Shown here piece after piece: positions 51,550 through 59,379 of a stretch of DNA of 64,000 bases (the first letter of the stretch is position 1; each line of letters starts with the position of its first letter). A program made the translations under genes and the position numbers. Location: positions 434,001 to 498,000 of the forward strand of contig NZ_CP108032.1 in the NCBI RefSeq assembly GCF_036169555.1, given 5' to 3'. The notes beneath the pieces were generated by a model. It was not told where the DNA came from, ran no database searches, and was given only the letters and a program-made list of their open reading frames with translations. The stretch comes from Streptomyces sp. NBC_00306. Lineage in GTDB: Bacteria > Actinomycetota > Actinomycetes > Streptomycetales > Streptomycetaceae.

Positions 51550-51747
51550 ATGAGCGTGGCGAAGGAATCCGGTGGCCGTGCCCGCCAGCTGCGGGAGAAG
51601 GCCCTCGAACTGTCGGCGGCCGCCGCCCGCACCACCGATCCCGAACTGCGGCAACGGCTGGAGGACAAGGCCCGCCGGCTCCAGCAGCAGAGCGAGCAGC
51701 CCGGCATGGGCGGCCAGGACGCATATGCGCCGTGGAACGACGTGTAG
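51550..51747 (+). CDS. Small DUF6381-like protein
   Basis: A 65-residue helical charged protein (ESGGRARQLREKALELSAAAARTTDPELRQRLEDKARRLQ...) ending in YAPWNDV. It matches the Streptomyces DUF6381 type as far as I can recall. GGGAGG lies 6 nt before the ATG. Function unknown; often near stress or envelope genes. Confidence 0.75.
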   Translation: MSVAKESGGRARQLREKALELSAAAARTTDPELRQRLEDKARRLQQQSEQPGMGGQDAYAPWNDV

Positions 51748-51834
51748 ATCCGTCGTTCCACGGCGCACTGTCCTGCGGGAGGTGCGTCCCGGGCCCGCGG
51801 CCCGGGACGTACGTCGGACGCCGGGCGACCTGCT

Positions 51835-52062
51835 TCAGACGCTGAGCAGGGAGTCGTCCTGCGGGCGGGCGCCAGGGAGCCGGTGGCGCGCGGCGACGAG
51901 TGCGGCGTCCACGTCCCGCGTACCGGTGGAGACGCACAGGGTGTAGGCGACGTCGTCCATGCGGCGCCGGACCTCCGCGCTTCCGGCCTCGGCGTGCAGG
52001 ACCTTCAGCGTCTCGTACTGCTCGATGAGGTTCTGTAGTACCGCGGGGTGGGCCATCAGCAC
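51835..52062 (-). CDS. DUF5133-like small protein
   Basis: A 75-residue protein (MLMAHPAVLQNLIEQYETLKVLHAEAGSAEVRRRMDDVAYTLCVSTGTRDV...) that matches the short Streptomyces DUF5133 family in its start, its helical YETL segment and its DDVAYTLCVSTGT core. Members flank many Streptomyces stress genes; role unknown. GTG at 52062 follows GAAGGAG at 8 nt. Convergent with the DUF6381 gene. Confidence 0.85.
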   Translation of the reverse strand: MLMAHPAVLQNLIEQYETLKVLHAEAGSAEVRRRMDDVAYTLCVSTGTRDVDAALVAARHRLPGARPQDDSLLSV

Positions 52063-52532
52063 GGCAGGGCTCCTTCTCCGTCATGCTCCGTCATGGGGGA
52101 CCCGACGTCCCGCTCGTCAGCCGCGTACCCCTGCGAAACCCATGCATTCCACACGGTTGTTGAACACGGGCAAACAACAGGCCGTCACAGGCCGGGGGTT
52201 GACCCGAGCGCTCGGCGCCACAGGTGGGCACGGGGCCATGCATCGAGCGCCCCTTCTCCGGCGGGATCGCGTGTTCGGGGCACCAAGCACGTCCGCGACC
52301 GTGCGTCACGCGCGGTGCACACAGAGCTGCCGCGGGCGCCGGGAAGGTGCCGCGGCAGCTCTGTTCATGCCGTCGGTCCTCCCGAGGGATGGGTCTCCTC
52401 CCCCTGGGTACCCGCAGCGAAGCAGCGGTGGGGTCATGAACCGCGCTTCAGCGCCCGGCCGGGCGCGAGATCTCGGTACGACGACCGCACAGCACACCCC
52501 GCCGACGAAGCGAGGAGGGAAGGTGAGCAGCG
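52063..52532. other. 470-bp gap with hairpin and 16-bp palindrome
   Basis: It contains the DUF5133 promoter (minus side), the dyad GTTGTT-N11-AACAAC (52156-52178), a strong hairpin at 52321-52364 and the self-complementary GCGCCCGGCCGGGCGC (52451-52466). Promoters for the following three-gene operon must lie in its right part. No gene is supported. Confidence 0.55.
52321..52364. terminator. 15-bp perfect hairpin, terminator-like
   Basis: ACAGAGCTGCCGCGG (52321-52335) and its exact complement (52350-52364) around a 14-nt loop that can pair further. It has no gene directly upstream on the plus strand and may insulate the following operon. Confidence 0.55.
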
Positions 52533-52952
52533 GTGACCATCTCTGAGCGCCGCGTAGAGCACGGCGAATCCAAGGAATCAGTGGGCGACTTGGTCTCCCA
52601 GGCGTCGCAGCAGTTGTCGCAGCTCGTCCGCGAGGAGCTCCGGCTGGCGCAGGCCGAGATGACGCAGAAGGGCAAGCGGTTCGGCAAGGGCGGCGGCATG
52701 TTCGGTGGCGCCGGCATCGTGGCGTTCATCGGGCTGCAGGCCCTCGCTGCCACCGCCATCGCGGCGTTGGTGCTGGTCCTGCCCCTGTGGGCGGCCGCAT
52801 TGATCATCACCGGCGTGCTGTTCGTCATCGCGGCGGTTCTCGCGGCGATGGGCAAGAAGCAGGTCGGTATGGCCACACCGCCCACTCCCGAGCGGGCGAT
52901 CGACAGCGTCAAGGCCGATGTGGCCGCGATCAAGGAGAGTGCACACCGATGA
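52533..52952 (+). CDS. Holin-superfamily-III/DUF1469-type membrane protein
   Basis: A 139-residue protein with a charged N-terminal helix (DLVSQASQQLSQLVREELRLAQAEM) and two transmembrane helices (about 55-78 and 83-105). This is the YqjE/DUF1469 or 'phage holin' type, which in chromosomes is not phage-derived. GTG at 52533; its stop overlaps the next ATG (ATGA). First gene of the operon with DUF3618 and DUF4235, a common envelope-stress-associated trio in actinobacteria. Confidence 0.88.
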   Translation: MTISERRVEHGESKESVGDLVSQASQQLSQLVREELRLAQAEMTQKGKRFGKGGGMFGGAGIVAFIGLQALAATAIAALVLVLPLWAAALIITGVLFVIAAVLAAMGKKQVGMATPPTPERAIDSVKADVAAIKESAHR

Positions 52953-53413
52953 GTGGCAAGACCGGCCCGAAGGACTCCCCCACCCCCGACGAGTTGCGTC
53001 GGCAGGTGGAGGGCACTCGTGAGGAACTGGGCATCACCGTGGAGAAGCTGGCCGGAAAGGCAGATGTGAAGGGTCAGGCGCAGGAGAAGGCCGCCAAGGC
53101 GAAGACGCAGGTCCAGGACGCGGCCGCACAGGGCAAGGCCCAGGTACAGGAGACCGCGGCCCGCGTGGCGCACATCGCGCAGGAGAAGACACCCGAGCAG
53201 GTGCGCGAGAAGGCCGCTCAGGCCAAGGCGCAGATCGCGGAGACCGTGGCCACCGTGGCGCACACCTTCCAGGAGAAGACGCCGGACGCGGTGACCGACA
53301 AGGCGAGCCAGGCCGGCGACGTCGCGCGACGCCGCAAGGGGCCGCTGCTGCTCACCGCCGCCGCGGGCGCGCTGGTGCTGATCGCCGTCAAGCGCCGTGG
53401 CAGGAACCGCTGA
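52949..53413 (+). CDS. DUF3618 membrane protein with Ala-Lys-Gln repeats
   Basis: A 154-residue protein. The N-terminus has the DUF3618 core (SPTPDELRRQVEGTREELGITVEKLAGKADVKG). The middle is amphipathic and LEA-like with recurrent KAQ/AAQAKAQ and HIAQEKTP segments (about 45-125). A C-terminal helix (PLLLTAAAGALVLIAVKRR) anchors it in the membrane. It overlaps both flanking genes (ATGA and TGATGA). Confidence 0.87.
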   Translation: MSGKTGPKDSPTPDELRRQVEGTREELGITVEKLAGKADVKGQAQEKAAKAKTQVQDAAAQGKAQVQETAARVAHIAQEKTPEQVREKAAQAKAQIAETVATVAHTFQEKTPDAVTDKASQAGDVARRRKGPLLLTAAAGALVLIAVKRRGRNR

Positions 53414-53679
53414 TGAAGGCGTCGAAGATCGCGTACAAGCCGGTCGGCATGGCTCTGGGTGCCGTGAGTGGCATGATCGCGGGCGCCGCGTTCAAGCAGG
53501 CGTGGAAGGCCATCGGGCGTCAGGACGACGCCCCCGACGCCACGGACCAGGACCGTTCATGGCGCGAGGTGCTGATCGCCGCCGCTCTGCAGGGCGCGAT
53601 ATTCGCCGTCGTGAAGGCCGCGGTGGACCGCGGCGGAGCGACCGCCACCCACCGGCTGACGGGCACCTGGCCCGGCTGA
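53413..53679 (+). CDS. DUF4235 membrane protein
   Basis: An 88-residue protein with the DUF4235 pattern: YKPVGMALGAVSGMIAGAAFKQAWKAI (transmembrane), then DRSWREVLIAAALQGAIFAVVKAAVDRGGA (second helix). It starts at the A of the preceding stop (TGATGA), so it is coupled. Third gene of the operon; followed by a strong terminator. Function unknown. Confidence 0.88.
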   Translation: MKASKIAYKPVGMALGAVSGMIAGAAFKQAWKAIGRQDDAPDATDQDRSWREVLIAAALQGAIFAVVKAAVDRGGATATHRLTGTWPG

Positions 53680-53683
53680 GGAT

Positions 53684-53736
53684 GCTGTCCGGGTGCCCGG
53701 GGCGCACTGCGTGAAGCAGTCGGGCACCCGGACAGC
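53684..53736 (+). terminator. 16-bp hairpin with nested stem after the DUF4235 operon
   Basis: GCTGTCCGGGTGCCCG (53684-53699) and exact complement (53721-53736). The 21-nt loop contains a second small hairpin, ACTGC-GTGAA-GCAGT (53706-53720). Confidence 0.85.
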
Positions 53737-53842
53737 CCGGGTCCGGGGGCCTGTGTGCACGCTCACGCCGTGCCCGGTCGCACCCCGTCGCCTCGGGAAG
53801 AATTCCCGTGCCGCACGTCGGCCGCCTTCGTACACTGAGGGC

Positions 53843-53863
53843 ATGAACCGACGACGACATTGA
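53843..53863 (+). CDS. 6-codon leaderless upstream ORF (MNRRRH) of the MFS gene
   Basis: ATG at 53843 is six bases after TACACT (53831-53836), the exact spacing of a leaderless transcript, and reads MNRRRH-stop. The hairpin that masks the MFS ribosome site begins 10 nt after the stop codon. This is the geometry of a translational attenuator in which a stalled ribosome would open the hairpin. Whether it is translated is inference. Confidence 0.5.
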   Translation: MNRRRH

Positions 53864-53872
53864 TCCACCACT

Positions 53873-53958
53873 GAAGGTCCGCACGGAACGGGCTGTCGAG
53901 CGCCGCCCACGGGACGAGCGCCGACGCCGTCAACCGTTCCGCTCGCAGAAGGACCTTC
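53873..53958 (+). promoter_or_regulatory. Two-part stem sequestering the MFS ribosome site
   Basis: GAAGGTCC (53873-53880) pairs with GGACCTTC (53951-53958), just before the ATG at 53960, and CGGAACGG (53884-53891) pairs with CCGTTCCG (53934-53941). The ribosome site AGAAGG (53947-53952) lies partly in the stem, partly in the internal loop. It matches the mechanism of antibiotic-inducible translational attenuation. Confidence 0.6.
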
Positions 53959-53959
53959 G

Positions 53960-55165
53960 ATGCTCTTTCCCACCTCAGGCGTGCCCGCACGCACCCGCGT
54001 GCCCGGCCCGCAGATCCGGCGGCTGGAGCGGACGCTCCTCGTGTCCGCCGGCTTCGAGGATCTGATCCTGCTCTACCCGGTCTACGCACTGCTCTTCGCC
54101 GAACACGGCCTGAGCACCGCCGAGATCTCTTCCCTCTTCGCCATCTGGTCGCTGACCGGACTGCTGCTCGAAGTACCTTCGGGTGTGTGGGCCGACGTGG
54201 TCTCACGCCGTCTGCTGCTGATCATCGGGCCGCTGCTGTCGGCTGCCGGCTTCGCCCTGTGGGTCGTGGCCCCGTCATACGGGGCCTTCGCCGTCGGCTT
54301 CGTTCTCTGGGGCACCGGCGGTGCGCTGCGTTCCGGAGCGCAGGAGGCCCTCGCCTATGAGGAGCTCGACCGGCTCGGTGCCGCGTCGCGCTATGTCGGG
54401 CTCATGGGCCGCGCGGGGGCGGTGAGCATGGCCGCCACGGCGGTGGCCACCGCGGCAGCGGGCCCGCTGTTCGCCCTCGGCGGCTACGCGGCGCTGGGCA
54501 CGGCCAGTGTCGTGGCGTGTGTGCTGTGCGCCGGTGCCGCGGCCCTTCTGCCCGAGCACCGGTCGGACGACTCGGCGGGGCAGGACGACGACGCCCCGGA
54601 CGGCGGTTACGCGGCGACGCTCAGGACCGGTCTGGCCGAGGTCCGCGGGAGCAAGGCCGTACGCAACGCTCTGCTGATGGCGATCCTCCTGACCACGGTG
54701 TGGGGTGCGCTGGACGAGTATGTGCCGCTGCTGGCCATGGAGACGGGGGCATCGACGCGGGACGTGCCCTTTCTCGTCCTGGCCGTCTGGGTCGGTGTGA
54801 CACTCGGCAGCCTGCTGGCCGCGCGCGCCGAACGTCTGGCGGTGCGCACGACGGGCGCGGCCGTCGCGGTCGCCGGACTGGTCATGGCGGTGGGCGCGCT
54901 GTCCGGCAGCCCGTACGGCTTCCTGCTTCTCGCGTCGGCCTTTCTGGTGTTCCAGATGGCCGACGCCCGGTTGCAGGCGGCCATCACCGGGCCGAGCCGG
55001 GCGACCGTGACATCGCTGGCGGGTCTGGGCACCAGTGTGTCGACGCTGCTGATGTACGCGGCTTACGGCACGGCGTCCCAATACACCGGTCACGGCGCGT
55101 TGTTCGCGCTGTTCGCCGTGCCGTACGTCGTGGTTGCGTTCGCGATGGCGCGATCGGTGAGGTGA
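53960..55165 (+). CDS. MFS transporter (12 TM)
   Basis: A 401-residue major-facilitator protein with about twelve helices. Motif A region reads PSGVWADVVSRRLLL between helices 2 and 3, where the conserved G-x-x-D-x-x-x-R-R pattern is kept. The loop about residues 195-212 is hydrophilic (EHRSDDSAGQDDDAPD). Efflux role likely, substrate unknown. ATG at 53960 with AGAAGG. A 6-codon leaderless ORF and a ribosome-site hairpin precede it. The family includes macrolide and chloramphenicol-type exporters. Confidence 0.88.
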   Translation: MLFPTSGVPARTRVPGPQIRRLERTLLVSAGFEDLILLYPVYALLFAEHGLSTAEISSLFAIWSLTGLLLEVPSGVWADVVSRRLLLIIGPLLSAAGFALWVVAPSYGAFAVGFVLWGTGGALRSGAQEALAYEELDRLGAASRYVGLMGRAGAVSMAATAVATAAAGPLFALGGYAALGTASVVACVLCAGAAALLPEHRSDDSAGQDDDAPDGGYAATLRTGLAEVRGSKAVRNALLMAILLTTVWGALDEYVPLLAMETGASTRDVPFLVLAVWVGVTLGSLLAARAERLAVRTTGAAVAVAGLVMAVGALSGSPYGFLLLASAFLVFQMADARLQAAITGPSRATVTSLAGLGTSVSTLLMYAAYGTASQYTGHGALFALFAVPYVVVAFAMARSVR

Positions 55166-55463
55166 GGGCGACCACGACGGTGCACGGCTTCGCGAACGAC
55201 GGCCGGACGTGCGGTGTTTACCGCCGGAAACCCCCGCACGACCTGCCCCGTTCCTACTGTGCCGAGGTACAGTAAGCGCGCCACCCATGGACGAAGGCGA
55301 GCCCGGCCGGGGGGCCGGGCCGCCGGGGGTGCGGGCGTTCGTGGTGGTCCATCGACGAGCCGCAGCGCCGGTGGGTGCGAGGGTGTCTGCCCAGGGCTGT
55401 GCAAGCATGGTGACACCGACCGCGTCCTCCCGTCCGAGGACGCCCGTCCCCCGGGGTACCGCC

Positions 55464-56117
55464 GTGACCAAGCCCGCCGCCCGCGAGCCGCAACGAAGCA
55501 ATTCCCGCTCGAACCGGGCGCGGATCCTGGCCGTCGCACGCCGCGAGTTGGCGTTCAACCCGGACACCACCCTCGAGGAGATCGCCCGGGCCGCGGGGGT
55601 CGTACGACGTACCGTCTACGGTCACTTCGCCGGCCGCACCGCACTGCTCGACGCCCTCGCCGACGAGGCGGCGGGCGTGCTGCGGACCGCGGTCGACGTC
55701 GCGACCGCTCCGTCCGAGGACCCCGAGCGGGCCTTCGCGCGTTTCCTCCTGACCATGTGGCCCATCGGCGACCGCTATCGCATGCTGCTCTCGCTCGCAC
55801 GACGCGATCTCGGCATGGAACGCGTGACCGACGTACTGGCGCCCGCGCGCCGGGAAGTGACCGGCATCCTCGACCGGGGCCAGGCCGCGGGCACCTTCCA
55901 CGCCCATGTTCCGCCGGACGTCCTCAGCGCCGCGCTCGAAGCCCTGACGCTGTCCCTGCTGGAGAGCCTCAACACGCAGGCCTGGAAGGACAACGCGGAA
56001 GCCACCGCGGTCACCACGCTGATCGCCGCCGGTGTGCCGACGGAGCGGGCCGAGACCGTGGTGCGTGAACTGGCGGAGTCGATCGACGTCGTCATCGAGC
56101 CCGACGACACTCTCTGA
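55464..56117 (+). CDS. TetR-family regulator of the downstream MFS pump
   Basis: A 217-residue TetR/AcrR protein with the HTH TTLEEIARAAGVVRRTVYGHFAGRTALL (about residues 36-63) and a helical ligand domain. The start is uncertain; GTG at 55464 has a GGGG 8 nt upstream, and in-frame ATG at 55410 is possible. It precedes, in the same direction, an MFS drug-type exporter whose promoter carries two TGCAC-N6-GTGCA palindromes. It is probably the repressor of that pump. Confidence 0.87.
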   Translation: MTKPAAREPQRSNSRSNRARILAVARRELAFNPDTTLEEIARAAGVVRRTVYGHFAGRTALLDALADEAAGVLRTAVDVATAPSEDPERAFARFLLTMWPIGDRYRMLLSLARRDLGMERVTDVLAPARREVTGILDRGQAAGTFHAHVPPDVLSAALEALTLSLLESLNTQAWKDNAEATAVTTLIAAGVPTERAETVVRELAESIDVVIEPDDTL

Positions 56118-56142
56118 TCCCCCACCCCCAGCAGGGCAGGTC

Positions 56143-56190
56143 CACCCACGCCGCTCGGGGCCTTTTCACCCACCCCCCTCGGGGCCTTTT
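56143..56190. repeat. Two tandem 24-bp units (CACCCACGCCGCTCGGGGCC-type)
   Basis: Units at 56143-56166 and 56167-56190 differ at 3 or fewer positions and a third partial copy follows at 56191. Their CTCGGGGCCTTTT cores could be weak terminators after the TetR gene. Confidence 0.7.
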
Positions 56191-56315
56191 CACCGACGCC
56201 GCACGGCTGCGACCAGCCGCGCTTCGGCGTGGGCAGCATCGTCCACACCCCGCTCCGGCACAGGTGCGCCACCTTGCCCCGGCACCGGCGCGCCACCTCC
56301 CCCGGGCAGCCCATT

Positions 56316-56358
56316 TGCACACGCCTGTGCAAGTAACTAGTCTGCACATGAGCGTGCA
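56316..56358. promoter_or_regulatory. Paired TetR operators at the MFS promoter
   Basis: TGCAC-N6-GTGCA at 56316-56331 and 56343-56358, 27 bp apart, each followed by AARTAACT. TAACTA or TAGTCT between them is a plausible -10, so binding would block initiation. Confidence 0.65.
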
Positions 56359-56401
56359 AATAACTGTGCTCCCCCCATCCCCTCCCTCGAAAGACCAGAC
56401 G

Positions 56402-58012
56402 ATGCCTCTCCTCGCGAAGACGCCGGTCGACAGGATGGACACGCCCTATGCGCGGCGCTGGTGGGCGCTGCTGGTGCTGTGTCTCAGCCTGCTGATCATC
56501 GTGATGGCCAACACGTCACTGATCGTCGCGGCCCCGGACATGACCCGTGACCTGGGCCTGAGCAGCAGTGATCTGCAATGGGTGATCGACGGCTACACCG
56601 TGCCGTATGCGGCGCTGATGCTGGTCCTCGGCGCGATAGGCGACAAGTACAGCCGCCGGGGTGCCCTCGTCGTCGGTCTGCTGATCTTCGGCGCGGGATC
56701 GGTCATGGGAAGCCTCGTCGACGAGACCGGGCTGGTCATCGCCGCCCGCGGGATCATGGGTGTGGGGGCCGCCGTGATCATGCCGGCCACGCTGTCCCTG
56801 CTCGTGGCGACGTTCCCCCGCAAGGAGCGAGGCCGCGCCATCACCGCCTGGACCGCCACATCGGGCCTCGCCATCGCGGTCGGCCCCCTGGTCGCCGGCT
56901 GGCTGCTGGAGAACCACGCCTGGGGCTCCACCTTCCTCATCAACGTCCCCATCGTGGTCCTCACCCTCGTCGGAGCCCTGACGCTGATCCCGCCGTCGAA
57001 GGCGGAGGGCATGGGACGGCTCGACTTCGGCGGCGGACTGCTGTCCATCGTCTCGATCGCCGCACTCGTCTACGCGATCATCGAAGGCCCCCACTTCGGC
57101 TGGGGCACCGGTCCCGTCGCCGCCGCGGTGGTCGCCGCCGTGGGCCTGCTGCTCTTCGTCCTGTGGGAGCTGCGTCATCCGCAGCCCATGCTGGACGTAC
57201 GCAAGTTCAGGATCCGTTCCTTCAGCGGCTCCATGCTCGCCGTGCTGTTCTTCTTCTTCGGCACCTTCGGCTCGATCTACTACGCCACGCAGCACCTGCA
57301 GTTCGTGCTCGGCTACGGAGCGCTGGACACCGGCGTACGTCTTCTGCCGCTCGCCGGCGCGGTGTTCGTGGGTGCCGCTCTCACCGGACGCCTCACGCCC
57401 AAGCTGGGCATGAAGACAACGGTGGTGGCCGGCATGGTCATCGGCACCGTCGGCGTCCTTCTGCTGACGCTGATCGACACCGACTCCACATACACGGACT
57501 TCGTCGGGCCCCTGGTGCTGCTGGGAGTGGCGATCGGGCTGAGCGTGTCCCCCGCGACCGACACCATCATGTCGACGTTCCCGGAGAACGAACTGGGCGT
57601 CGGCGGCGGCGCCAACGACACCGCACTCGAACTCGGCGGATCACTGGGAATCGCCGTCCTCGGCTCGCTGCTCGGGACCACCTACCGCAGCGAGCTGACC
57701 GACCTGGTCGGCAGTCGGCTGCCCGCCGCGGCCCTCGACACCGCGACGGACTCCGTCGGCGGAGGCCTCGCCGTCGCCGAGCGCCTGGCCCAGGACCCTG
57801 CCGTCGGGCCCCAGCAGGCACAGGCGCTCCTCGACGCCGTCCACCAGGCGTTCGCCCAAGCCGTGTCGAGCACCAGCCTGGTCGGAGGCATCACGATGGG
57901 CGCGGGCACGCTGCTCGTGCTGTTCGTCCTGCCGGGCCGTAGGCGGCGGAAAGCCTCCGCGGAGGAGGCGGCGGCCAAGACGCCGGAGCAGGAGACCACG
58001 ACGGTCGGCTGA
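56402..58012 (+). CDS. MFS drug exporter, DHA2 family (14 TM)
   Basis: A 536-residue major-facilitator of the 14-helix EmrB/QacA type. Motif A region reads GAIGDKYSRRGALV, the motif C region GLAIAVGPLVAGWLLE, and helix-13/14 regions are present. The C-terminal tail is charged (RRRRKASAEEAAAKTPEQE). Exports drugs or dyes by proton antiport. ATG 56402 is chosen because the operators lie before it; if the transcript starts between the operators it could be leaderless from ATG 56348. Probably repressed by the TetR protein upstream. Confidence 0.88.
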   Translation: MPLLAKTPVDRMDTPYARRWWALLVLCLSLLIIVMANTSLIVAAPDMTRDLGLSSSDLQWVIDGYTVPYAALMLVLGAIGDKYSRRGALVVGLLIFGAGSVMGSLVDETGLVIAARGIMGVGAAVIMPATLSLLVATFPRKERGRAITAWTATSGLAIAVGPLVAGWLLENHAWGSTFLINVPIVVLTLVGALTLIPPSKAEGMGRLDFGGGLLSIVSIAALVYAIIEGPHFGWGTGPVAAAVVAAVGLLLFVLWELRHPQPMLDVRKFRIRSFSGSMLAVLFFFFGTFGSIYYATQHLQFVLGYGALDTGVRLLPLAGAVFVGAALTGRLTPKLGMKTTVVAGMVIGTVGVLLLTLIDTDSTYTDFVGPLVLLGVAIGLSVSPATDTIMSTFPENELGVGGGANDTALELGGSLGIAVLGSLLGTTYRSELTDLVGSRLPAAALDTATDSVGGGLAVAERLAQDPAVGPQQAQALLDAVHQAFAQAVSSTSLVGGITMGAGTLLVLFVLPGRRRRKASAEEAAAKTPEQETTTVG

Positions 58013-58089
58013 ACCGTCCGGCGGTGAGACGGACCGTGGCCGGGCTCCGGAGTTCAGGGGCGTCCGTCGGGGTTCCGGAGTTCAGGGGG

Positions 58090-58135
58090 CGTCGGGGTTC
58101 CGGGGAGAGGCAGTTCACTCCCCGGAACCCCGACG
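58090..58135 (+). terminator. 18-bp perfect hairpin after the MFS pump
   Basis: CGTCGGGGTTCCGGGGAG (58090-58107) pairs exactly with 58118-58135; loop of 10 nt. Two extra copies of GGGTTCCGGAGTTCAGGGG-like sequence precede it. Confidence 0.85.
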
Positions 58136-58244
58136 GTCGCGGTCGCTGCCCCTCGACCGCGCTCCCTTCCCGGCCGGGCTCCAGAAGCGACGCCGGTCCG
58201 GCGGTGGGAGAATCGATCACGGGGGCAGCGCCCGCTGGAGGACC

Positions 58245-59165
58245 GTGGATCTGGAAAGCGTGACCGACGAGCTGTACCAGCTGCTGCCCCAGGACTTCAC
58301 GGCCGCGCGCAATGAGCGCGCGGCCCGGGCCCGCACAGCGGGAGACCGCGAACTGGCCGCACAGATCAAGGATCTGCGGCGTCCGACGCTGTCGGCCTGG
58401 GCCTGCAACCTTCTCGTACGGCAGCAGCCGGAGAAGGTGCAGCCGTTGATCAGCCTGGGGGAAGGGCTGCGCCAGGCCCATCAGCAGCTCGACGGTGGGC
58501 AGCTGAGGGAGCTCGGCCGGCAGCAGCACGCTCTCGTGGGTGCGCTGGCCCGGGAAGCGCGGAAGCTGGCGGAGGCGGCCGGCCAGTCGGTCGGCGAGGC
58601 GGCGCAGCGCGAGATCGAGGACACGCTGCATGCCGTGCTCGCCGATCCTCGGGCTGCCGAGGAATGGGCAGCGGGACGTCTGGCCAGGCCGCTGAGCGCG
58701 GCCGTGGGTTTTGCCGGGGCAGTGCAGACCACGGTGCCTCCCCGGGAGAAACCGGCCACGCCGCCGGGCCGCCCGGCGAAGCCCGAGAAGCGGACACAGT
58801 CCCGTACGCAGACGCGGTCGCGGGCCGAGGAGCGGGAACAGCGCAAGCAGGTCGACCGGGCCCGGAAGGCGGCCGAGACCGCCGAAGCCGCGGAAGAGAA
58901 GGCGCGTGCCCTGGAGGCGGAGCAGCGGGAGGCCGAGTCGGAGAGGGATCGGGCGGACAGTGCGCGGGACGAGGCCGAGGAAAGGGTGTCGGAACTGGCC
59001 CGGGAACTCAAGGCCGCCCAGCGGAAGCAGAAGGACGCCCGCGCGGAGGCACGGACCGCGCGCGACACCGCGAAGGCGGCCGAGCATGCCGCGAAGTCGG
59101 CGCGCCGCGAGGCGTCGGCGGCGAGAAAAGCGGCCGAACGGCCGGCGGCGCAGACCCCCGAATGA
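58245..59165 (+). CDS. Coiled-coil hypothetical protein
   Basis: A 306-residue soluble protein. The N-terminal half (about 1-160) is globular helical (SVTDELYQLLPQDFTAARNERAARARTAGD...RRPTLSAWACNLLVRQQP). The C-terminal half (about 185-306) is a long charged coiled coil of R, E, A, K (AEEREQRKQVDRARKAAETAE... to AERPAAQTPE). The pattern is common in Streptomyces hypothetical proteins; function unknown. GTG at 58245 has GGAGGACC directly upstream. Confidence 0.8.
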   Translation: MDLESVTDELYQLLPQDFTAARNERAARARTAGDRELAAQIKDLRRPTLSAWACNLLVRQQPEKVQPLISLGEGLRQAHQQLDGGQLRELGRQQHALVGALAREARKLAEAAGQSVGEAAQREIEDTLHAVLADPRAAEEWAAGRLARPLSAAVGFAGAVQTTVPPREKPATPPGRPAKPEKRTQSRTQTRSRAEEREQRKQVDRARKAAETAEAAEEKARALEAEQREAESERDRADSARDEAEERVSELARELKAAQRKQKDARAEARTARDTAKAAEHAAKSARREASAARKAAERPAAQTPE

Positions 59166-59379
59166 GCCCCGGTGCGGCCGCCGGTGACCGCGCGCGCCGC
59201 TTCCCGAGCCGCCACCGACCAGGTGCCGACCGCCTCCGGGTTCCGCCAACGACCCCGGCTCCGGCCGGCCCCCGGCGGTCGACGGGCCCGGATCGCCGCC
59301 CGACCTGGGATGGCGCCCGTGGGAGTCTGCTGAAAATGCGTCGACAGACGGCCGCAGCACAGAGATAGCATCCGTCGCC

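Noticed and set aside
52533..52952. Possible prophage remnant because of the holin-like gene
   Set aside because: No integrase, capsid, lysin or att repeats nearby; the gene belongs to a common chromosomal operon type.
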